8,438 bases of DNA. Origin: Thermoflexales bacterium (GTDB taxonomy: Bacteria; Chloroflexota; Anaerolineae; S140-20). The DNA is taken from contig WFUY01000346.1 in the NCBI GenBank assembly GCA_015484715.1, positions 1 to 8,438 of the forward strand, given 5' to 3'. A model generated the notes under the pieces. It saw only the letters and a list, made by a program, of their open reading frames with translations. It did not search any database and was not told where the DNA came from. Position 1 is the first letter of the stretch. Each line of letters opens with the position of its first letter. Both the position numbers and the translations under genes were made by a program. Shown piece by piece: positions 1 to 6,532 of the stretch.

Positions 1-2312
1 TGGTAATCGGGGCAGAAGAGGTCGGTGTATGGCCGCCCCAGGATCTCCTCCCGCCAGTAGCCGGAGAGGGCTTCGGCAGCCCGGTTGAAGAGGGTGAACC
101 GCCCCTCGGCATCCAGGTTGAAGATGGGATCGGAGGCGTGGTCAATCTGATAGGCCAGTTCCTTCTCTTTCGTCCGCACCTCCTCGTAGAGCCGGGCGTT
201 CTCGATGGCATTGGCCACCTGCTGGGCGAAGATGGTCAGGGCCTCCAGGTGTTTCTCCCGGAACAGCCCTGGACGATCGCCATCGAGCGAGAGCTGGCCG
301 ATCACCTCGTCCTGGACGATGAGGGGGACGCCCAACCAGGCACGGACGTGGGCCGTCTCCTCCCAGGGGAGCCAGCGGGGGTCCTGGCGCACGTCGTCGA
401 GGAGGATGGGCTCCTTGTAGCGCACGATGTCGGCTGAGAGGGTCCCTTCCTGCAGAGAGACACGCCGTCCCAGCACCCTTTCCGGTTCCTCGAAGCCCCG
501 CACCGCCGTCACCACCATCGCATCATCCTCGCGCAGCATGATGGATGCAGTGGCGTAAGGGACGATCTGACGCAGGGCGAGGAGGGCGAGGTCCAGGACC
601 TCCTCCAGGGCGAGGCTGGAACTGACCAACCCGGCCATTTGCCGCAGCGTCTCGGCAACCCGTCGCCGTTCCTGCTCCGCCGCGTAGAGGCGGGCGTTGA
701 CCACAGCCAGGCCGATCTGCTGCCCAAGGGTCTCCAGCAGGCGCTGCTCCTGGGCCGTTACGGTGCAGCCAGGCCGGACGTGGACGAAGAGGACGCCGAT
801 GAGCCGGTTGTGGCTGAGGATGGGGACGCTGACGTGGCTCCAGGAGGAGAAGGGGCAGACTCGGGTGTGGCGGGGATCATCGCCCCTGGTGATGCAAGAC
901 TGCTTGGTCAAGGCTACCAGGCCGCAGAGGCACTCCCCAAGGGGGACCTCCTGTTCGCCAGCAACGAAGTCGGAAGGGAGACCCCGGTGGGCAGTGAGTC
1001 GGAGCATCCCCTTGTCCTCATCCAGCAGGAAGATCCCCCCCCGGCTCTCGAGGACCGGGATGGAGAGCGCCTCGTCCAACGCGCTCTCCAGAACGGTCTC
1101 TAGGTCCAAGGACTGGCTGGCCGCCACAGCAACCCGATAGAGGCGCTCCAGTTCCTCGGCCCGATGCTGAGTCTCCTGGAAGAGACGGGCATTGGTCAGA
1201 GCCGCGCCGATCTGGGTGCCCATCATCTCCAGCATGCGCAGTTCCTCAGGGCTGAATTCCCGCCGGTGGTCTGAGGAAGCCAGGTTGAGGACGCCCAGCA
1301 CCTGGTCGCCGGCCTTGAGGGGGACACTGATGTGGCGGCGTAGCCCGCTGCCGGCGATGGTATCCCAGGCGAGGCGGGGACAGGCCAGCATCTCGCTGGC
1401 GTGCTGGATCTGACCGGTATCGAAGGCCCGCACGCAGATGCAGTCCGAGGTGGGAGGGGTGTCACGCTCCGCCTGGAGCATCTGCTCGGTCAGCCCATGG
1501 GCCACGGGCAACTCCCACACCTCGTGACCATCCCCCAGGATGAACCAGCCGGCATCCAGACCGGTGACCCCCAGGGCAGCCTGCAGGGCCCGCGTCATCA
1601 CCTCGTGGGGATCTAGGCTGTCCCGAATGGCGTCGGAGACCTGGTTGAGCGCTTCCAGCTCCCGGCTACGAGCTCGGAGCGCCCGGTTGGCCCCCAGCAG
1701 ATGGTGCTCCTGACGATGCAACCGGTTCGCTGTGTAGGTGTAGATGAAGGCGGTGAGCCCGCACATCCCCCAGACGGCCAAGATCGCCTCGGCCGCCTGG
1801 ATCGGCGAACTCTGGCCGACGTGATGGCCTCCCAGCGTGCTGGTCGGAGACCAGAGCCCCCACTGCTCGATCACCGTCAGGAGGGCGATCTGTCCTCCTT
1901 CCAAGAGGGCCAACAGCCAGGCGGCCCGGCTGGAGAGGAGGACGCCGCCCATCAGGATGGGCAGGATGTAGAGGTAGACGTAGGGGCTCATCACGCCGCC
2001 GCTGTAGTGGAGCCCTGCCGTCATCACCGTCGCATCCAGCACCAGGATGGCGAAGATGGCACGGGGAAGGAAGCGCTCCGGTATCCGGCGGTAGACGAAG
2101 GCGAACAGCAGGTTACCCAGATAGGCGATGAAGGCCGCGACGCTACCAGTCAGCCAGATCTGGGGGTTGGTCTGCAGCCAGCCAGCTACCAGCGTGACCA
2201 TCACCACCGTGGTAATCGCGACCCAGTGGGCGTTGATCAACCAGCGGACCTTCTCCTGGGTGAGATCCTGGGTCAGGTCCTCGATGGCGTAGACGCGCTC
2301 TTGAACCGTCAT
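1..2312 (-). CDS. Membrane-anchored multi-GAF/PAS sensor protein (C-terminus beyond left edge)
   Basis: An open frame of 770 codons without a stop runs off the left edge, so the output domain is not seen. Residues 29-195 are hydrophobic and hold about six membrane segments (near 29-47, 51-72, 85-104, 110-127, 131-148 and 175-194), a MASE-like anchor. A charged helical linker (about 196-224) leads to three GAF domains at about 225-376, 396-541 and 563-706, each ending in a variant of the NARL-(Y/F) helix. A PAS domain starts near 722 and is cut at residue 770. GAF1 carries DCIC (C291, C293) and C311. GAF2 carries ECLCG (C461, C463), C473 and C486. The ATG at 2312 overlaps the receiver gene's TGA as ATGA and has AGGGA four bases upstream, so translation is probably coupled. 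A histidine kinase is the likeliest full protein, but a GGDEF or phosphatase output cannot be excluded. Confidence 0.9.
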   Translation of the reverse strand, partial: MTVQERVYAIEDLTQDLTQEKVRWLINAHWVAITTVVMVTLVAGWLQTNPQIWLTGSVAAFIAYLGNLLFAFVYRRIPERFLPRAIFAILVLDATVMTAGLHYSGGVMSPYVYLYILPILMGGVLLSSRAAWLLALLEGGQIALLTVIEQWGLWSPTSTLGGHHVGQSSPIQAAEAILAVWGMCGLTAFIYTYTANRLHRQEHHLLGANRALRARSRELEALNQVSDAIRDSLDPHEVMTRALQAALGVTGLDAGWFILGDGHEVWELPVAHGLTEQMLQAERDTPPTSDCICVRAFDTGQIQHASEMLACPRLAWDTIAGSGLRRHISVPLKAGDQVLGVLNLASSDHRREFSPEELRMLEMMGTQIGAALTNARLFQETQHRAEELERLYRVAVAASQSLDLETVLESALDEALSIPVLESRGGIFLLDEDKGMLRLTAHRGLPSDFVAGEQEVPLGECLCGLVALTKQSCITRGDDPRHTRVCPFSSWSHVSVPILSHNRLIGVLFVHVRPGCTVTAQEQRLLETLGQQIGLAVVNARLYAAEQERRRVAETLRQMAGLVSSSLALEEVLDLALLALRQIVPYATASIMLREDDAMVVTAVRGFEEPERVLGRRVSLQEGTLSADIVRYKEPILLDDVRQDPRWLPWEETAHVRAWLGVPLIVQDEVIGQLSLDGDRPGLFREKHLEALTIFAQQVANAIENARLYEEVRTKEKELAYQIDHASDPIFNLDAEGRFTLFNRAAEALSGYWREEILGRPYTDLFCPDY

Positions 2313-2695
2313 CGTTCCCTGAACCTTCCCATGGCCATCAGCAGATGGTTAACTTGCTCAACCAGATCGGTGACCCGAAAGGGTTTGATCAAGTAGCCAT
2401 CGGCCCCCAGGGTGATGGCACGCTCGGCCTCGTGTCGCTGGGCGCTGGCGGTGACGATGAGGATGGGGATGTGGGCGGTCGAGGCATCCGCCTTCAGCAC
2501 CTTCAGGACGGTTATGCCATCCACCTTGGGCATCAGCAGGTCCAGCAAGATCAGGTCGGGCGGCTGCTCCCGCACCAGGGCGAGCCCCTGCTCGCCGTCT
2601 TCGGCTACGACGACGCGGTGCCCCGCCGTCTGCAAGGTGTACTGGATGAGCCGCTGGAGGTGAGGTTCGTCTTCCATCGAGAGAATGTAGGCCAT
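2309..2695 (-). CDS. Receiver-only (CheY-like) response regulator
   Basis: A 128-residue protein made of one REC domain with no output domain. The acidic pocket is E8-D9, with E in place of the more usual first Asp. D52 in the LLDLLMP segment is the expected phosphoacceptor, T82 (VTAS) is the switch Thr, and K104 is in the YLIKPF motif. Known function of the family: a partner kinase phosphorylates the Asp, and the receiver then acts through protein contacts or as a phosphorelay intermediate. The ATG at 2695 has GGAGG five bases upstream. A longer open frame to 2800 lies inside the preceding kinase gene and was not used. The gene begins 13 nt after the kinase stop and its TGA overlaps the next start, so it sits in a tight co-transcribed unit. 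It resembles the receiver at 6001-6375 (EP-H followed by LQTAGY/H and AEDG), which suggests an old duplication. Confidence 0.93.
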   Translation of the reverse strand: MAYILSMEDEPHLQRLIQYTLQTAGHRVVVAEDGEQGLALVREQPPDLILLDLLMPKVDGITVLKVLKADASTAHIPILIVTASAQRHEAERAITLGADGYLIKPFRVTDLVEQVNHLLMAMGRFRER

Positions 2696-2700
2696 CTTTC

Positions 2701-2705
2701 CCTCC
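2701..2705 (-). promoter_or_regulatory. Ribosome binding site of the 2309-2695 receiver gene
   Basis: The minus strand reads GGAGG followed by GAAAG and then ATG (2695). It fixes the receiver start and lies in the 13-nt gap after the kinase stop. Confidence 0.8.
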
Positions 2706-2708
2706 TCG

Positions 2709-5700
2709 CTACCAAGCTCGCTGCCTATCCACCGGCACAATCGAGACCGGACAATCCTGGACTCCCACCAGCGTGAAGCTGAAGGTACTCCCCTGTCCAA
2801 CCTCGCTGGTGACCCCTACCTCTCCGCCCAGCTTCTCCACAATGCGCCGCACGATGGAAAGCCCCAAGCCGTGTCCCGTGACACGTAGTTGGTCGAGACG
2901 GGTGAAGGGGGTGAACAGCCGGGCCTGCTCCTCCGGCGTGAGGCCGGGGCCGTTGTCGCGCACCCAGAACCGGACCATGCCGTCCGGCTGGACCGTCGCC
3001 CCCAACTCGATACGGGGCGGCTGACCGCCGTACTTGATGGCGTTGCTGAGGTAGTTGACCCAAACCTCTTCGACCCACGGCCCGTAGCCCAAGGCCACCG
3101 GCCAGTGCTCGGGGAGGATGATCTGGGCTTGGCGCTCGGCGATCAGGTAGGTCAGGCGCTGTTGGGCCTCGGCCACAATGGCCGCCATATCCAGAGGCTC
3201 CATCTCCACTTCGGCGCTGCGCACGCTGGCCAGGAGCAGCAGTTCGTCTACGATGTTGCTCATCTTGCGCCCAACCTGGACGATGGTCCTGAGGAACTCC
3301 TCCCGCTCCTCGGCCGGCATCGCCGTGTAGTCCTCCAGGAGGACCTCGGCAAAGCCAACGATGAGGGAGAGCGGAGCTTTGAGGTCGTGGGCGACGGTGT
3401 GAGCGAAGGCATCCAGGTCCTCGATGAGCTTTTCCCGTTCGATCTCCGCCTGCTTGCGCTCCGTGATGTCGGTCAGGGCGGAGAGGACGCCGACGAACCG
3501 GCCCTCCTCGAAGAAGGGGCGGGCGCTGACGATGACAGGGATTCGCCGACCCTCCTTGCTCACCAGGACCGTCTCATAACGGCCTGTGGCCCCCAGAGCA
3601 TGCCGGGCTCTCTCCCGCCGCACTTTCTCACGCTCTTCCTCGGACGTGAGAGCGGTCCAGTGGAGGCCGATTAGCTCCTCACGGGTGTACCCCAGCATCT
3701 CCTCGGCTGCCGGATTGGCGAAGGTGAGCACGCCTCGCGCGTCCTCGATGAGGATGGCCTCGGCAACGCTCTGGACGATGTTCTCGTTGAAGACCTTCAG
3801 CCGCCGGGTCTCCTCGAAGAGCCGGGCGTTCTCGATGGCCACCGCCACCTGGTTGGCGAAGGGGATGACCAGGCGGATGTCTCGGTCGTCGAAACGGTTG
3901 GGTTCCACGCCATCCACAGCCAGAATGCCGATCACCTGGTCGTGGACGATGAGGGGAACGCCCAGCCAGGAGCGGATGTGGTCGTGAGGCGGCCGACGGA
4001 AGGGGAGATGGGCGGATCGGGCATCGCGCAGGATGACGGGCCTGCGCTCTAGCACGACTATGGTGTTGGGATTGTCCCCAGGGATGGGGAACTTCAGGCC
4101 GATGACCGCTTCTGGGTCGGGGAAGCCCCGTCCGCCCACGATCTCCAGGAAGCCCTCCCGCAGCAGTTGGACGGAAGCACTGTCGTAGGGCACCACCCGC
4201 TCCAGTTGTACCAGGATGCGCTCCAGCCGTTCGTCCAGGCTCAGGGTCTCGGTGATGGCTGCAGCTGCTTGGCGCAGGGTCTCGGCCTCACGCCACTGAG
4301 CCTGCACCTCCTCTAGCAGGAGGGCTTTGTCGAGGGCCAGGGCGATCTGCTGGGCTACCTGCTCACCCCGGCCGATCTCCTCCGGCGTGAAGTGGTGGAT
4401 CTCGTTGAAGGCGATGAGGGCCGCTCCCAGCTTCCGCTCCCGGGCGATGAGAGGGAGGGCCAACAGCGAGCGGTCGGGGAAGGTCTCGGCGATGCGCCGG
4501 CTGAGGTACGGGCTGTCGAAGACATCCTCGATGACCAACGGGCGGCCGGCCGCCAGGACGGAACCGGTCACCGTCGTCTCATCGGGCATCACGGTCACCG
4601 AGCGGTAGCGCTCCCGCCACTCTCCGTAGGCGGCTGCCGGGATGGGGACCTCCCGCTCTTCGTCCCAGAGGGTGATGTAGCAGCCGTCGGCGTGGAAGAG
4701 CTCCCCCAGCCGGTCGGCGAGGACCTGGGTCATCGTGGGTAGGTCGGGCATCTCCAGGGCGGCCCGGGTGATCTCGTTCAGGAGGGCGAGGAACTGCTCC
4801 CGGGCCCGCAGCGCCTCCTCGGCCCGCTTGCGCTTGGTGATGTTCCGTAGAAGCACAACCCGTCCGGTGATGCGACCCCGCTCATCGCGCAGGGGGGAGA
4901 TACGCAGGTCGTAGTAGCAAGAGCGTCCCTCCCATTCCATCGTGATCTCGGTGTGGGCCTCCATCACATCCCAGTAACGCTGTACCAGGTCCCGGACCTT
5001 GACCAACACCTGATTGGCCGGCCGGCCGATCGCCTCCGAAATGGTGCAGCCGATGACCCGGGCGGCGGCCGGGTTGATGTCCACGATGCGGTTCTGCCGA
5101 TCCAGGACGATCAGGCCCTCCTCCATGCTCTCGATCACCGCCTCGCGGGCCACCGGCACGATGTCGAAGAGTCGGAAGCGGAAGAGAGCCCAGGCCACCG
5201 CCAAGCCCGTGACGGTGAAGGCGAAGGGGGTGAGGTCCAAATAGGGGAAGGGGTTCAGGCCGGAGAGGTAGAGGGCGTTCTGAGCCCAGGGGACCAGCAT
5301 GCCGACAAGGATGGCCCCGGCCTGCCGGCGGTAGAGGGTGGGGGAGCAGACGAAGGTGCGGAAGAGCAAGATCGTGCCCAGCAGGAGCAGTAGGTAGGAG
5401 TAGGCGGTGTGGATCCAGAAGGCCGCCCCGTGGACGGATTCCAGCAGCGAGAAGTTCCCCCAAGTGATCAGCCTGAGCTCACGCCAGATCAGCCTGTGAC
5501 CTTCGTTGGTCCAGACCAACGCCAACGTGATGAGGGGTTCGATGGACAGCAGGGCGAGGAAGCGGCGCGTTACCCCCCTGCCCCGACCGGTGTACTGAAG
5601 GGCGAAGACCAGCCAGGCCGCTGGTACGAGGACAATGCCCAGGTACTGGGCCTTGGCCCAGAAGAGCTTGGCTGCCTCGTCGGCGCTCGCTAGTTCCAGC

Positions 5701-5858
5701 GCATATCCCAGTGACCATCCAGCTACGGCCCCCATCAGTCCGAGGAACGCCCAGGCACCGGGCACGGCACGCCGTCGCCAACTGAGCAGGGCGAGCGAGG
5801 CTGAGGTGACGGCTGCTATGACCAGGGGAAAAAGGTGAGGTGGATACTGCCAGCCCAT
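2709..5858 (-). CDS. 7TM-PAS-GAF-GAF-PAS sensor histidine kinase
   Basis: A 1049-residue membrane histidine kinase. Residues 1-235 hold about seven hydrophobic segments, like the histidine-kinase N-terminal 7TM module. PAS1 is at about 240-345, GAF1 about 355-515, GAF2 about 525-682 and PAS2 about 690-803. HisKA is at about 806-885 with the phospho-acceptor H824 in the AHDLKAPL motif. The ATPase domain (about 925-1032) has N939 in the N box, DNGPG (968-972) as G1, FTPF (982-985) as F box and GHGLGL (995-1000) as G2, so autophosphorylation should be intact. The +4 residue after H824 is Ala rather than the Thr/Asn of the HisKA phosphatase motif, which hints at weak phosphatase activity (inference). 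There is no receiver domain; stand-alone receivers lie on both sides and are the likely partners. The ATG at 5858 is chosen because of a strong GGAGGGGGG site and the hydrophobic N-terminus; the frame stays open to 5993, but that part reads as non-protein-like sequence. Confidence 0.95.
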   Translation of the reverse strand: MGWQYPPHLFPLVIAAVTSASLALLSWRRRAVPGAWAFLGLMGAVAGWSLGYALELASADEAAKLFWAKAQYLGIVLVPAAWLVFALQYTGRGRGVTRRFLALLSIEPLITLALVWTNEGHRLIWRELRLITWGNFSLLESVHGAAFWIHTAYSYLLLLLGTILLFRTFVCSPTLYRRQAGAILVGMLVPWAQNALYLSGLNPFPYLDLTPFAFTVTGLAVAWALFRFRLFDIVPVAREAVIESMEEGLIVLDRQNRIVDINPAAARVIGCTISEAIGRPANQVLVKVRDLVQRYWDVMEAHTEITMEWEGRSCYYDLRISPLRDERGRITGRVVLLRNITKRKRAEEALRAREQFLALLNEITRAALEMPDLPTMTQVLADRLGELFHADGCYITLWDEEREVPIPAAAYGEWRERYRSVTVMPDETTVTGSVLAAGRPLVIEDVFDSPYLSRRIAETFPDRSLLALPLIARERKLGAALIAFNEIHHFTPEEIGRGEQVAQQIALALDKALLLEEVQAQWREAETLRQAAAAITETLSLDERLERILVQLERVVPYDSASVQLLREGFLEIVGGRGFPDPEAVIGLKFPIPGDNPNTIVVLERRPVILRDARSAHLPFRRPPHDHIRSWLGVPLIVHDQVIGILAVDGVEPNRFDDRDIRLVIPFANQVAVAIENARLFEETRRLKVFNENIVQSVAEAILIEDARGVLTFANPAAEEMLGYTREELIGLHWTALTSEEEREKVRRERARHALGATGRYETVLVSKEGRRIPVIVSARPFFEEGRFVGVLSALTDITERKQAEIEREKLIEDLDAFAHTVAHDLKAPLSLIVGFAEVLLEDYTAMPAEEREEFLRTIVQVGRKMSNIVDELLLLASVRSAEVEMEPLDMAAIVAEAQQRLTYLIAERQAQIILPEHWPVALGYGPWVEEVWVNYLSNAIKYGGQPPRIELGATVQPDGMVRFWVRDNGPGLTPEEQARLFTPFTRLDQLRVTGHGLGLSIVRRIVEKLGGEVGVTSEVGQGSTFSFTLVGVQDCPVSIVPVDRQRAW

Positions 5859-5862
5859 AGGT

Positions 5863-5871
5863 CCCCCCTCC
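5863..5871 (-). promoter_or_regulatory. Ribosome binding site of the 7TM histidine kinase
   Basis: The minus strand reads GGAGGGGGG four bases before the ATG at 5858. It supports this start over the upstream in-frame ATG at 5993, which would also encode the palindromic spacer. Confidence 0.8.
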
Positions 5872-5878
5872 AAGGTAA

Positions 5879-5897
5879 GGCAAACGGACCGTTTGCC
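5879..5897. repeat. Perfect 19-bp palindrome upstream of the kinase gene
   Basis: GGCAAACGG, one central A, then CCGTTTGCC: nine base pairs each side with no mismatch. It ends 20 nt before the kinase ATG, just upstream of the ribosome site, in the 142-bp gap (5859-6000) between receiver and kinase. Two weaker inverted repeats lie in the same gap: CGGTC/GACCG (5935-5945) and TCCAG/CTGGA (5955-5974). No T-run follows on either strand, so a classical terminator is unlikely. It could be an operator for a dimeric regulator or an mRNA hairpin affecting kinase expression. Confidence 0.75.
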
Positions 5898-6000
5898 GAC
5901 GGCGGTCTGGACGGTTCCCGGCTGTAGGGGCAGGCGGTCGGACCGGGTCGGCGATCCAGATGGGCCGCCCTGGACAGCCTGGCCGCTCCCCAAGCGACGC

Positions 6001-6375
6001 TCAGCCGATCCCGTTGAGGTAGCGCTGTACTTCGCCCAGAAGCTGGCGGGAACTGAAGGGTTTGGTGAGGTAGCTGTTGGCCCCCACCTCCTCGGCCCGC
6101 TGCATGTCCTGCTCCTGCCCTCTGGCTGTCAGCATGATCACGGGCAGGTGGTGCCAGCGGGGATCGGCCCGCAAGGTGCTGACGACTTCAAAGCCATCCA
6201 TCTCCGGCATCGTGATGTCGCAGATCACCAGATCGGGCTCAAACTGAGCCAGTTTCTTGAGCCCATCCCTGCCGTCCTCGGCGGTGAGCACCTCGTAGCC
6301 GGCCGTCTGGAGCACGTAGGAGGCCAGACGGGCCATATGGGGTTCATCGTCTATGACCAGGATTCGGTAAGGCAT
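6001..6375 (-). CDS. Receiver-only (CheY-like) response regulator
   Basis: A 124-residue single REC domain. The acidic pair is D9-D10, D53 in the ICDITMP segment is the phosphoacceptor, T83 (LTAR) is the switch residue and K105 is in YLTKPF. There is no DNA-binding or enzymatic output domain, so the regulator must act through another protein. The start is ambiguous by one codon: GTG at 6378 directly precedes ATG at 6375, and the GGAGAG site (6383-6388) serves either. The ATG is preferred because it gives the usual MPYRILVIDDEP beginning. It lies 142 nt upstream of the histidine kinase gene and 149 nt after the phosphatase stop, on the same strand, and is probably in one transcript with them. 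The likely phosphodonor is the 2709-5858 kinase, but cross-talk with the left-edge sensor is possible. Confidence 0.93.
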   Translation of the reverse strand: MPYRILVIDDEPHMARLASYVLQTAGYEVLTAEDGRDGLKKLAQFEPDLVICDITMPEMDGFEVVSTLRADPRWHHLPVIMLTARGQEQDMQRAEEVGANSYLTKPFSSRQLLGEVQRYLNGIG

Positions 6376-6381
6376 CACCTT

Positions 6382-6401
6382 TCTCTCCGGTATCTATTCA
6401 G
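6382..6401 (-). repeat. Direct repeat, copy B (receiver side)
   Basis: The minus strand reads CTGAATAGATACCGGAGAGA. It matches the copy at 6512-6532 with two substitutions and one 1-base indel. This copy contains the functional ribosome site of the receiver gene. Confidence 0.75.
6383..6388 (-). promoter_or_regulatory. Ribosome binding site of the 6001-6375 receiver gene
   Basis: The minus strand reads GGAGAG, six bases before GTG (6378) and nine before ATG (6375). This site lies within the proximal copy of the direct repeat 6382-6401/6512-6532. Confidence 0.7.
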
Positions 6402-6511
6402 CCTACCCTCCCGCAGGTCACCGGTCGAGGGCGCTTTCAGCCCCTATGGGCTATTGGAAGCACGGTTTCCCATCGGAAACGCGCCCAACCTGCGGGAGGG
6501 TGAACAGTGAC
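6402..6511. repeat. Small inverted-repeat element between phosphatase and receiver genes (candidate insertion or structured RNA)
   Basis: This 110-bp non-coding stretch is framed by 14-bp perfect inverted repeats: ACCCTCCCGCAGGT (6405-6418) and ACCTGCGGGAGGGT (6488-6501). Further pairings nest inside them: GGGC (6429-6432) with GCCC (6483-6486); GCTTTC (6433-6438) with GGAAGC (6456-6461), one T-G pair; AGCCC (6439-6443) with GGGCT (6448-6452), CTAT loop; and GTTTCC (6465-6470) with GGAAAC (6475-6480), CATC loop. The result is a branched fold. The element is flanked by near-identical direct repeats (6382-6401, 6512-6532). There is no transposase or T-run. Either a small non-autonomous insertion (MITE-like) or a structured intercistronic RNA would explain it; the sequence alone does not decide. 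Confidence 0.6.
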
Positions 6512-6532
6512 TCTCTCCGGGAATCTATGCAG
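6512..6532 (-). repeat. Direct repeat, copy A (phosphatase side)
   Basis: The minus strand begins CTGCATAGAT and ends CCGGAGAGA, overlapping the last phosphatase codon and its TAG stop (6525-6527). It includes a Shine-Dalgarno-like GGAGAGA with no start codon at a usable distance, as if it were a copy of the receiver gene's site left behind. Confidence 0.75.

Noticed and set aside
1701..2396. Plus-strand open frame of 231 codons
   Set aside because: Antisense to the membrane part of the left-edge sensor and to the receiver end. It has no ribosome site and no recognisable domain.
2889..3674. Plus-strand open frame of 261 codons
   Set aside because: It lies fully antisense to the histidine kinase, whose domains and motifs are clear. 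Its translation has low-complexity Gly/Asp/Glu-rich composition and no recognisable motif; long antisense frames are expected at this GC content.
4882..5463. Minus-strand open frame of 193 codons in another frame of the kinase gene
   Set aside because: It is an out-of-frame reading of the 7TM/PAS coding sequence, rich in Pro/Gly/Arg/His, with no motif.
5859..5993. N-terminal extension of the histidine kinase to an ATG at 5993
   Set aside because: It would encode the palindromic spacer as a Gly/Ser/Arg-rich peptide. The ATG at 5858 has a strong ribosome site and is directly followed by the first membrane segment.
6432..6480. CRISPR array
   Set aside because: Only one repeat-like unit is present; there are no regularly spaced copies and no cas genes.
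6405..6501. Rho-independent terminator after the phosphatase gene
   Set aside because: The inverted repeat has a 69-nt spacing and no T-run on either strand.
6405..6501. tRNA or tRNA-like gene suggested by the branched fold
   Set aside because: The arm lengths do not fit (14-bp outer stem), and there is no T-loop consensus or anticodon arm of normal size.
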